From Bradyrhizobiaceae bacterium (GTDB taxonomy: Bacteria > Pseudomonadota > Alphaproteobacteria > Rhizobiales > Xanthobacteraceae): 64,000 bases of DNA. The stretch covers positions 163,778 to 227,777 of the forward strand of contig RXJJ01000012.1 in the NCBI GenBank assembly GCA_003963145.1, in the 5' to 3' direction. The notes beneath the pieces were generated by a model. It did not search any database. It worked only from the letters and a program-made list of their open reading frames with translations, and was not told the origin of the DNA. Shown here piece after piece: positions 55,062 through 63,051 of the stretch (within the stretch, counting starts at the first letter, position 1; each line of letters opens with the position of its first letter). The position numbers and the translations under genes were made by a program.

Positions 55062-58000
55062 ATGGCCGGTCAGGCTGCGCGAACAACGGCTGTGTTAGGT
55101 ACCGCGCCTTCTCATGGCCAGGCTTTGCGCCGCGTGCTTCGGCGCGGGCTATGGCTGGTGCTTTTCGCCGCGTGCTTTGCCGCCGGTGCGGCGCGTCCGT
55201 CCTTCGCCGATCCGGTCAGGGCCGACGTATCGCTGACGGACGCCAAGGGCTATGCCCGTCTGCTGCTGCAATTCTCCGAGGAAATGCCGACCGAAGTCGT
55301 CACCGCCGGCTCCATTCTGGTGGTGAAATTCGCCAGGCCCGTCGATCTGTCCGTCGATCAGTTGTCGGACGCGGCACCTGCCTATCTCGGGACGGCCCGC
55401 CGCGATCCTGACGGTACGGCTATTCGCATCGCGCTGGCGCAGCAGGTGCGGGTCAACGTGATGACGGCGGGCGAAAAGGTTTTTGTCGACCTGTTGCCTG
55501 CATCGTGGAACGCGCTGCCGCCGCCGCTGCCCGCCGAAGTGGTGCGCGAGCTGTCCGAACGCGCGATGGCCGCCGAGCGCGCGCTGCGTTTGCAGAAACA
55601 GGCGGAGGATATCAAGAAGAAGCCGCCGGTACGGGTTCGCGCTTCGGTGCAGCCGACCTTCGTGCGGCTTGTGTTCGAATTGCCGGATGGCGTCGGCGTG
55701 TCGTCCTCGTTCAATAACGACAAATACGCGATGTCGTTCTCGCAGGGACTGACCTTCGACCTCGCCGATGCCAAGGTCGTCAACCCGGCCAGCATCAAGT
55801 CCATCACGCAAAAGGTGGACGGCGACAGTTCCGCCGTCGAGATCGCGCTGATCGGCGGCGCGGACGTCCGTTCCTTCCGCGACGAGAAGAATTATATCGT
55901 CGATATCGCAATCGACGATTCGCAAAATCCGCCGCTGAAACCCGTTGCCGCCGCTCCGTCCTCGCAGCCTGCTGCGAGGGATGAGCCGCTGCCGGCGAAA
56001 GCCGAAGCTGCGCCCGAAAAATCCGCACCGCTCAAATCCGCCGAGAACGTCAAGTCTCCGGCGAATCCGGAACAGGCGTTGCCAATGTCCGCGCCACGGC
56101 CGGCCGCCGCCGAACCCGCAGCACCAGCGATAAAGCCGGTGATGGCCGCGAATGAGGTCAGGGCCGAGCCGGCGAAACCGGCGGAGCCGCGGCTGGCCCC
56201 GCTGCCCAATCCCGTGCCGCTGATCGCACCGGCGCCATCGCTTTCGCGCAATCCTGTCGATAGCGTGATGGCGGTCCGTTCCACGGACGATTTCAGGATC
56301 ACATTCCCGTTCAACGCGTCGGTGACATCGGCGCTGTTCCGGCGTTCGGATACGATCTGGCTGGTGGTTGCCAATACCGCGCCGCTCGATCTGTCGGCAA
56401 TCGTCCGCGAGGGCGGTTCGATCGTTGCCGAAGCCACGTCGCTTCCGATGCAGGGCGGTCAGGCCATCCGTCTCAAGCTGGCGCGGCCGCAAATCGCCTC
56501 GCTCGGTGGCGACGATCGCGCGTTGACGGTGACGCTCGCCGACAAGGCCGTTTCGCCGCAGCCTCTGACGGCGCTACGCAACATTGCCGAGCCGGGCCGC
56601 GCCAATGTCAGCATCACCCTGGTCAAGCCGGGGCCGATGCTGCGCTTCGCCGATCCGGACGCGGGGGACACCCTTGCTGTCGTTACCGCGCCACTGCCGG
56701 CGCGTGGCTTCATCCGGCGGCAGAATTTCGTCGAGTTCACGCTTCTGGAATCGGAGCACGGCGTTGTGATCCAGCCGAACTCCGATGATGTCACCGCCGA
56801 CATCGCTCCGGACAAGATCGTGCTCACCCGGCCCGGCGGCCTGACGCTGTCCGCCTCGAATGCCTCCGCCGAAAAATCCGCGACGTCTTCCGGTCCGGTC
56901 TTCGACGTCAATGAATGGCGCGAAAATCAAAAAGCGCCTTTTTTCGAACGTCAGAATGAAATCATCAAAAACGCCTCGATCCCCGGGAGCGATGACGGTC
57001 TTCAGGCGCATCTGGCCGGAGCGCGGTTTTATCTCGCGCGCGGTTTCTATCCCGAAGCGAAGGGATTGCTCGATCTGATGCTGGTCAAGCCGCGCACGGA
57101 AGACGCTGCGGCTCCGCTTTATATCCTGCACTCCGTTGCCAGCGCGCTGGCGGGACGGCCTGAGCTCGCTCTGAAGGATCTCGATAATCCGCTGGTGGCG
57201 GGAAGCGCCGATTCCCAGATATGGAAATCGTTCGCGCTGGCGCGGTTGGGCAAGTGGGCCGAGGCGCGCGAGAAATTCAAGAATGTCGAATATGCCATGA
57301 TCTCGCTGCCTGTCGATCTGCAGCGCCTGTTGCTGATCGAGGCGATGCGCGCCGCACTCGAGGTGCGCGATTATTCGGGCGCGACCGCACGCAGCAACGA
57401 TCTGCAAACCATCGGCATTCCGCCGAAGCACCAGCCCATGCTGGCGCTGCTGCGCGGCCGTCTCGCCGAAGCGCTGGGCCACGAGCAGGAGGCGTTGGCG
57501 AATTATCACGAGGCGGCGGGGTCGTCCGACCGTCCCATCGCCGCGCAGGCGCGGCTTGCCGAAGTCACGCTGCGCCAGAAGCGGGGCGAGGCAAACGACG
57601 ACCAGACGCTGACCGATCTGGAAACGCTGTCGATGACATGGCGCGGCGATGCGACCGAAGCCAAGAATCTTCAGATGCTGGTGCATCTCTATGGATCGAC
57701 GAACCGCTACTCGGAGGCGTTCGCCGCTGCTTTCAATATCGCGCGGATCCAGCCGGACTCGGAGACCGCGCGCGCTGCGATGGAGGAATCCTCCGCCTTG
57801 TTCGCGCAAATCTATCTGACGCCGAAAGGCGACGATCTGCCGCCTGTCGAGGCGCTGGCGATGTTCTACGAATATCGCGCGCTGACGCCGATCGGACGGC
57901 GCGGCGATGAAATGATCCGCCGTCTGGCGGATCGTCTGGTCGCGGTCGATCTGCTCGATCAGGCGGGCGAATTGCTGCAATACCAGATCGATCACCGCCT

Positions 58001-58685
58001 TGATGGCGCGGCCCGCGCGCAGGTCGCCTCCCGCCTGGCCATGGTCTATCTGATGGGCCGCAAGCCCGAACGGGCCATCGCTGCCTTGCGCGCCACCCGC
58101 ATCGCCGATCTGGCCGGCGAACTGCGCCAGCAGCGTCTTTTGCTCGAAGGGCGTGCGCAATGCGATATCGGACGCCCCGATCTCGCGCTCGACATCATCG
58201 CGAACCTGAACGGCCGCGAAGCCGTACGCCTGCGTTCCGACATTTACTGGGCGGCGCGGCGCTGGCGCGAATCCGCCGAGCAGATCGAGATGCTTTACGG
58301 CGAGCGCTGGCGCGATTTCCAGCCGCTGACCGATATCGAAAAAGCCGACATCATCCGCGCCGCGATCGGCTATGCTCTGGCCGGAGACACCGTCGGCATA
58401 GCCCGTTTCAAGGAAAAATACGGGCCGAAAATGGACAGTGACGGCGATCGTTCCGCTTTCGCCATCGCCAGCAAGCCGGCCGATGGCAACAGTGCCGATT
58501 TCGCGCGGATCGCGAAAATGGCGGCGAGCATCGACACGCTCGACGGCTTTCTGCGCGAAATGAAGGCGCGCTATCCGGACGCCGTTTCGTCGGCAAAACT
58601 GCCGCCCGAAATCAGACCCGACACCAGCACGACGGGCTCGCTGCCGGAGATTGTCGGCGTTCGCCAGGTGGTGCCTGCGCGTTAA
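55062..58685 (+). CDS. Large periplasmic TPR protein linked to the flagellum
   Basis: 1207 residues. A signal or anchor (VLRRGLWLVLFAACFAAGAA, cleavage near 50) precedes two beta-rich AMIN-like segments (about 50-140 and 180-290), a Pro/Ala/Glu-rich linker (290-400), another beta-rich part (400-600), and a helical TPR-like domain (about 620-1150: GARFYLARGFYPEAKGLLDL, ALARLGKWAEAREKFKN). No catalytic motif. Its own CtrA-type box and its place after motE suggest a motor or stator scaffold, perhaps filling MotC's role. No family name is certain. Confidence 0.75.
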   Translation: MAGQAARTTAVLGTAPSHGQALRRVLRRGLWLVLFAACFAAGAARPSFADPVRADVSLTDAKGYARLLLQFSEEMPTEVVTAGSILVVKFARPVDLSVDQLSDAAPAYLGTARRDPDGTAIRIALAQQVRVNVMTAGEKVFVDLLPASWNALPPPLPAEVVRELSERAMAAERALRLQKQAEDIKKKPPVRVRASVQPTFVRLVFELPDGVGVSSSFNNDKYAMSFSQGLTFDLADAKVVNPASIKSITQKVDGDSSAVEIALIGGADVRSFRDEKNYIVDIAIDDSQNPPLKPVAAAPSSQPAARDEPLPAKAEAAPEKSAPLKSAENVKSPANPEQALPMSAPRPAAAEPAAPAIKPVMAANEVRAEPAKPAEPRLAPLPNPVPLIAPAPSLSRNPVDSVMAVRSTDDFRITFPFNASVTSALFRRSDTIWLVVANTAPLDLSAIVREGGSIVAEATSLPMQGGQAIRLKLARPQIASLGGDDRALTVTLADKAVSPQPLTALRNIAEPGRANVSITLVKPGPMLRFADPDAGDTLAVVTAPLPARGFIRRQNFVEFTLLESEHGVVIQPNSDDVTADIAPDKIVLTRPGGLTLSASNASAEKSATSSGPVFDVNEWRENQKAPFFERQNEIIKNASIPGSDDGLQAHLAGARFYLARGFYPEAKGLLDLMLVKPRTEDAAAPLYILHSVASALAGRPELALKDLDNPLVAGSADSQIWKSFALARLGKWAEAREKFKNVEYAMISLPVDLQRLLLIEAMRAALEVRDYSGATARSNDLQTIGIPPKHQPMLALLRGRLAEALGHEQEALANYHEAAGSSDRPIAAQARLAEVTLRQKRGEANDDQTLTDLETLSMTWRGDATEAKNLQMLVHLYGSTNRYSEAFAAAFNIARIQPDSETARAAMEESSALFAQIYLTPKGDDLPPVEALAMFYEYRALTPIGRRGDEMIRRLADRLVAVDLLDQAGELLQYQIDHRLDGAARAQVASRLAMVYLMGRKPERAIAALRATRIADLAGELRQQRLLLEGRAQCDIGRPDLALDIIANLNGREAVRLRSDIYWAARRWRESAEQIEMLYGERWRDFQPLTDIEKADIIRAAIGYALAGDTVGIARFKEKYGPKMDSDGDRSAFAIASKPADGNSADFARIAKMAASIDTLDGFLREMKARYPDAVSSAKLPPEIRPDTSTTGSLPEIVGVRQVVPAR

Positions 58686-58688
58686 AGA

Positions 58689-59447
58689 CTAGCCGCCGCC
58701 GTAGCTCTGCACGAGACTGCCGGCGACCAGTGCCCAGCCGTCCACCAGCACGAAAAAGATCAGCTTGAACGGCAGCGATACCACGACCGGCGGCAGCATC
58801 ATCATGCCCATCGACATCAGGACCGACGCCACCACAAGGTCGATGATGAGGAAGGGCAGGAACAGCAGAAAGCCGATCTCGAAGGCGCGCTTCAGTTCCG
58901 AGATCATGAAAGCCGGGATCAAAACGCGCAGCGACATCTGTTCGGGGGTCGGGGCGGGCGGCTCGCCCGACAAATCCATGAACAGCTTCAAATCCTTTTC
59001 GCGCACGTTCTTCTGCATGAAGCCGCGCAGCGGCACCACGGCACGCTCCATCGCCTGCTCGACGGTGATCTGGTTGGCGACGAGAGGACGGATGCCGTCG
59101 TCGTAGGATTTCTGCAGCACCGGTCCCATCACGAAGGCGGTGAGAAACAGCGCCAGCGCGATGATGACTGAGTTCGGCGGCGCGGTCGCGGTGCCGAGCG
59201 CGGTGCGAAGCAGCGACAGCACCACCACGATGCGCGTGAACGACGTCATCATGATGAGGATCGACGGTGCGATGGACAGCACCGTCAAAAGCGCGATCAG
59301 CTGAATCGCGCGCTCGGTGACGCCGCCATTGTTGGCGCCGAGATTGATGCTGATGTCCTGAGCGAAAGCGGGCGCGGCGAGCGTTGCCGCCGCGATCAGT
59401 GCCGATAGAAAAATGAAAACTCTACGCGGGCGTTTGGCCAGACTCAC
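58689..59447 (-). CDS. fliP: Flagellar export gate protein FliP
   Basis: 252 residues with a signal peptide (ALIAAATLAAPAFA) and four helices. Signatures SFTRIVVVLSLLRTALGT, QVITVEQAMERA-type loop (NQITVEQAMERAVVPLRGFM) and LPFLIIDLVVASVLMSMGMM. It starts with GTG 59447, overlapping the fliO stop by four bases. Forms the FliPQR export pore. Confidence 0.95.
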   Translation of the reverse strand: MSLAKRPRRVFIFLSALIAAATLAAPAFAQDISINLGANNGGVTERAIQLIALLTVLSIAPSILIMMTSFTRIVVVLSLLRTALGTATAPPNSVIIALALFLTAFVMGPVLQKSYDDGIRPLVANQITVEQAMERAVVPLRGFMQKNVREKDLKLFMDLSGEPPAPTPEQMSLRVLIPAFMISELKRAFEIGFLLFLPFLIIDLVVASVLMSMGMMMLPPVVVSLPFKLIFFVLVDGWALVAGSLVQSYGGG

Positions 59448-60382
59448 GTCGAGTTCTTGGGGCGGCCGAGCAGGCTTGCCATCTCGTCTTCGAGATTGTC
59501 GAAGGCGGGTTTGGGCGCGGCCGGGGCATTGCGCGACGCGTTGGCAGGCTCACGCGCAGCGCGGATGGGCGGCTCGGGCGCGACCGGAGGCGCGCCGACG
59601 CGGTCCATCGGATCGATGGCGACGCCGCCGCGTCCGGCGCCGGAGTCGGGCCGCTCGCCCGGACGGCGTAATGCAGCTTCAAGGCGCTGCGCCATTTCAG
59701 CAAGGTTCTGGTCCGCGGACGCCACCGGCGGCTCGACTGTACGAGCGGAGCGCGGAGTTGCGGAAGGTCGCGGCTGGACGTCGCTGGCGCGGGGCATGCG
59801 CGGCAGCGACGGCTCGTTGCGCTCGCTGCGCGGGATCGCGCGCTCCGAGCGCGGCGTGACCGGCTCGGGCACCAGACCACCGAATTCATCACGGTTTCGC
59901 TCGGCAATCGAAGGCGCCCGGCGCGGCTCCTCGAAATGGTGTTGCCGGGCGGCGCGCTCGGGAACGGGCATCGGCTCCGGGAAGTCGGAAATCTCCTCGT
60001 GTCCCGGGTCGTTGTCGGCCCAGCCCATCGGGGCGTCCGGCAGGGGAGCAATGCGCGGCGGTAGCTCGACGCCCATGGGCGCGCGCGTCGGCGCGGGGTC
60101 GCGCTGCGGCTGGGCATTGCCGCGCATGATGTTGGGCTCCACCACGAGGTCGGTCGGACCGCCGATCATGATGAGATGCTCGATGTTGTCGCGGCGGACC
60201 AGCACCAGGCGGCGGCGGCCGTCCACGGCGGCGGCGTCGATGACGGCGAGACGCGGCATCCGCCCGCGATTGCCGCTCGCGCCCAGACTGTTTCCGGCGA
60301 AGCGGCGCACCAGCCACGCAACCACGGCGATCAGCGCCAATACGATGAGTATGGAAGCGACGATCCAGAGCATCTGCGGCAT
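59444..60382 (-). CDS. fliO: Flagellar biosynthetic protein FliO
   Basis: 312 residues. A single N-terminal helix (MLWIVASILIVLALIAVVAW) and a short FliO domain (RLAVIDAAAVDGRRRLVLVR, EHLIMIGGPTDLVVEPNI), then a Pro/Arg-rich disordered tail of about 210 residues, much longer than in enteric FliO. Helps FliP fold into the export gate. Upstream lies a near-perfect CtrA-type box. Confidence 0.88.
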   Translation of the reverse strand: MPQMLWIVASILIVLALIAVVAWLVRRFAGNSLGASGNRGRMPRLAVIDAAAVDGRRRLVLVRRDNIEHLIMIGGPTDLVVEPNIMRGNAQPQRDPAPTRAPMGVELPPRIAPLPDAPMGWADNDPGHEEISDFPEPMPVPERAARQHHFEEPRRAPSIAERNRDEFGGLVPEPVTPRSERAIPRSERNEPSLPRMPRASDVQPRPSATPRSARTVEPPVASADQNLAEMAQRLEAALRRPGERPDSGAGRGGVAIDPMDRVGAPPVAPEPPIRAAREPANASRNAPAAPKPAFDNLEDEMASLLGRPKNST

Positions 60383-60517
60383 GTTTTCTTATCCTTTTTG
60401 AACCGCGCTGCCCGTTGGCGGCGGCCACTTAAATCAAATCCGTTGGTCCCACAACGGGAACAGAAACAGCGCAATCGCGCCGTTCGGGTTTTGGCGAATA
60501 ACAGAGTTGGCCCATCC

Positions 60518-60532
60518 TTAAAGTCTTAATAA
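60518..60532. promoter_or_regulatory. CtrA-type box upstream of fliO
   Basis: On the minus strand TTAT-TAAGACT-TTAA, one mismatch, 136 bases upstream of fliO. The surrounding 364-base gap (60383-60746) holds no gene and also the flgB box. Confidence 0.42.
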
Positions 60533-60676
60533 CCCATGAATCGCTTCCACCCAATACCACGGGCGAGAACTGCGGCGATGCTTAAGACCGGCACCAGACA
60601 AGCCGTGGGCCACAAAAGGGAATTTCGTGGCGAAAATACGCCCGGATGAGCCTTGCCCCGTCCGAGGCGCGGAATC

Positions 60677-60691
60677 TTAACCCGTTATTAA
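60677..60691. promoter_or_regulatory. CtrA-type box upstream of flgB
   Basis: TTAA-CCCGTTA-TTAA followed by CC, a perfect match to TTAA-N7-TTAAC, 56 bases before flgB. Early flagellar operons of Caulobacter have such sites. Confidence 0.68.
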
Positions 60692-60746
60692 CCATACACC
60701 CGGCAAATTCTGCCTACCGGGGCGGTTCGGGAAAGATGAGGCAGGC

Positions 60747-61148
60747 ATGGCGATCAACGACCTTCCGATGCTGGCGATGCTGCGGACCAAGATGCAGTGG
60801 CATCAGGAACGCCAGCGCGTCCTGGCCGAAAACGTCTCGAATTCCGATACGCCCGGTTTCAAGCCGCGGGATCTGGTCGAGCCGAAATTCGGCGATCTGA
60901 TATCCGCCCCTTCGCGCCAGGCCTTCGCGATGACGCGGACCGATGCCGGTCACATCCAGACATCGGGCGTCAGCGAGAACTTCGATTCGAGCAGCAAGAA
61001 CGCCTACCAGATCCGGCCGACCGGCAACGCCGTCAGCCTCGAGGAAGAGATGATGAAGGCGGCCAATAACCAGATGGATTACGCCGCCGTCACCTCGCTC
61101 TACAGCCGCAGTCTCGGTCTCATCAAGACCGCCATCGGCAAGCGCTAA
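60747..61148 (+). CDS. flgB: Flagellar basal-body rod protein FlgB
   Basis: 133 residues. LPMLAMLRTKMQWHQERQRV and AENVSNSDTPGFKPRDLVEP give the rod signature; C-terminal VSLEEEMMKAANNQMDYAAV completes it. First gene of flgB-flgC-fliE-fliQ-fliR-flhB, with a perfect CtrA-type box upstream. Confidence 0.95.
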   Translation: MAINDLPMLAMLRTKMQWHQERQRVLAENVSNSDTPGFKPRDLVEPKFGDLISAPSRQAFAMTRTDAGHIQTSGVSENFDSSSKNAYQIRPTGNAVSLEEEMMKAANNQMDYAAVTSLYSRSLGLIKTAIGKR

Positions 61149-61163
61149 TCGGGGGAATAGATC

Positions 61164-61586
61164 ATGACCGATAGTGCCGACTTTCTGAGATCGATGAGCA
61201 TCGCGACCTCGGGTCTGCGCGCGCAGGCCGGGCGCATGCGGGTGATCTCGGAAAACATCGCCAACGCCGACTCAACCGCGCAGACGCCGGGCGGCGATCC
61301 CTACCGCCGCAAGGTGCCGACGTTCACCTCCGAACTCGACCGTTCGCTCGACGCGCAGGTGGTGTCGCTGGGCCGCATCAAGCCCGACACATCCAGCTTC
61401 CGTCTCAAATACGAGCCCGGCAATCCGGCTGCGGATTCATCGGGCAACGTGAAATACCCCAACGTGAACTCGCTGGTGGAAATGACCGACATGCGCGAGG
61501 CGCAGCGGTCCTACGAAGCCAACCTCAACATCATCAGCGCGACGCGCCGCATGATTCAGCGAACCCTCGACATCCTCAAGGCCTGA
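61164..61586 (+). CDS. flgC: Flagellar basal-body rod protein FlgC
   Basis: 140 residues. MSIATSGLRAQAGRMRVISE with NIANADSTAQTPGGDPYRRK, and C-terminal VEMTDMREAQRSYEANLNII. GGGGGAATAG precedes the ATG. Lies 15 bases after flgB. Confidence 0.95.
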   Translation: MTDSADFLRSMSIATSGLRAQAGRMRVISENIANADSTAQTPGGDPYRRKVPTFTSELDRSLDAQVVSLGRIKPDTSSFRLKYEPGNPAADSSGNVKYPNVNSLVEMTDMREAQRSYEANLNIISATRRMIQRTLDILKA

Positions 61587-61603
61587 GCGGGAGATTTTTC
61601 ACC

Positions 61604-61930
61604 ATGGCAACGCCTTCGGTCGCGGCTAACGCCTACGCAAGCCTGCAGCGGATCATGAGCTCGGCGGCGAGTTCGACCGCGGATATCGGCAAGAGCGGCG
61701 AGAGCGCCGGCGGGCCGTCCTTCGGCGCGGTGCTCAAGGATACGCTCAGCAGCGTGATGGATGCGGGGCGCAAGTCCGACGCGCAGACCGTCGCCGCGGC
61801 ATCCGGCAAGGCCAACATCATGGATGTGGTGACCGCGGTGGCGGAAACCGATGTCGCGGTGTCCACGCTGGTGTCAGTGCGCGACAAGGTGATCTCGGCC
61901 TACGAAGACATCATGAAGATGCCGATTTGA
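61604..61930 (+). CDS. fliE: Flagellar hook-basal body complex protein FliE
   Basis: 108 residues. Conserved C-terminal half: SDAQTVAAASGKANIMDVVT and ETDVAVSTLVSVRDKVISAY with EDIMKMPI at the end. Links the MS ring to the rod and is needed before rod export. Lies 17 bases after flgC. Confidence 0.93.
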   Translation: MATPSVAANAYASLQRIMSSAASSTADIGKSGESAGGPSFGAVLKDTLSSVMDAGRKSDAQTVAAASGKANIMDVVTAVAETDVAVSTLVSVRDKVISAYEDIMKMPI

Positions 61931-61990
61931 CGGATCGGCTTAGACCAACACGCGAAACTTTTTTACAGCGCCTGCGGGCAGGGGAATGAC

Positions 61991-62254
61991 ATGACAGGTC
62001 CGGAAGTTCTGGAAGTGGCGCGCGATTCGATCTGGACCATTGTGATCGTGTCGTCGCCGATGCTGGTGGTCGGTCTCGTGGTCGGCGTGGTGATATCGCT
62101 GGTGCAGGCGCTGACGCAAATTCAGGAGCAGACACTCGCCTTTGTGCCGAAAATCCTCGCGATTTTCGTCACGCTGCTGCTGGCCTTACCGTTCATGGCC
62201 GACGCGATGCATAGCCACATGATGCGGATCTCGTCGCGAATCATCGGCGGATAA
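61991..62254 (+). CDS. fliQ: Flagellar export gate protein FliQ
   Basis: 87 residues, two helices: VIVSSPMLVVGLVVGVVISL and ILAIFVTLLLALPFMADAMH, with the conserved VQALTQIQEQTLAFVPKI loop. Part of the FliPQR pore. The 60-base gap after fliE is the largest in this operon. Confidence 0.95.
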   Translation: MTGPEVLEVARDSIWTIVIVSSPMLVVGLVVGVVISLVQALTQIQEQTLAFVPKILAIFVTLLLALPFMADAMHSHMMRISSRIIGG

Positions 62255-62270
62255 GCCACATTATACTTGC

Positions 62271-63047
62271 ATGCGCATCGACATCTCGTTTCTTCCCGTT
62301 CTTGCCGCAACCTTCATGCTGGCCTTCGCCCGCATCGGCGCGATGGTGATGCTGTTGCCGGGCTTCGGGGAAACCAATATCCCGGTGCGAATTCGTCTCG
62401 GTATCGCCCTGATGCTGACGCTGATCCTGCTGCCGCTGCACCGGAACGCCTACCACGTCGATCTGAGTTCGGTCTCGTCGCTGCTTGTGATGATGGTGCA
62501 CGAGATCATCGTCGGCGTGGTACTCGGCGCGACCGCGCGGGTGACTCTGGCGGCGCTGTCGGTCGCGGGTTCGGTAATCGCGCAGCAACTCGGGCTCGGT
62601 TTCGTGACCACCGTCGATCCGACACAGGGCCAGCAGGGCGCCATCATCGGTAATTTCCTCACCATGCTCGGCTTGACGCTGCTGTTCGCCACCGACACGC
62701 ACTATCTCATCATTGCCGCGCTCAACGACAGTTACAGGATTTTCGCACCGGGCGAATTGATGCCGAGCGGCGATGTCGCCGCGCTCGCCACCCGCGCCTT
62801 CACCGAAGCCTTCAAGATCGGCATCCAGCTGTCGGCGCCGTTCATCGTGTTCGGCCTGGTGTTCAACCTCGGGCTTGGCATTCTGGCGCGGCTGATGCCG
62901 CAGATGCAGGTCTATTTCGTCGGCGTGCCGCTTTCGATCCTCGCCGGTTTCCTGATTCTTGCCGCCATCCTGTCCACCATGATGGCGACGTTCCTCGATT
63001 ATTTCGGCGGCGTCATGCACGCGCTCGCCCCGGCCGGCGGAGGCTAA
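62271..63047 (+). CDS. fliR: Flagellar export gate protein FliR
   Basis: 258 residues, about six helices. Signatures ARIGAMVMLLPGFGETNIPV, VRIRLGIALMLTLIL and GLGFVTTVDPTQGQQGAIIG; C-terminal LARLMPQMQVYFVGVPLSIL. Closes the export pore with FliP and FliQ. Lies 16 bases after fliQ and 4 before flhB. Confidence 0.95.
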   Translation: MRIDISFLPVLAATFMLAFARIGAMVMLLPGFGETNIPVRIRLGIALMLTLILLPLHRNAYHVDLSSVSSLLVMMVHEIIVGVVLGATARVTLAALSVAGSVIAQQLGLGFVTTVDPTQGQQGAIIGNFLTMLGLTLLFATDTHYLIIAALNDSYRIFAPGELMPSGDVAALATRAFTEAFKIGIQLSAPFIVFGLVFNLGLGILARLMPQMQVYFVGVPLSILAGFLILAAILSTMMATFLDYFGGVMHALAPAGGG

Positions 63048-63051
63048 TTCC

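Noticed and set aside
56574-58160. 528-residue minus-strand ORF
   Set aside because: Shadow of the TPR protein gene; no signal, motif or ribosome site.
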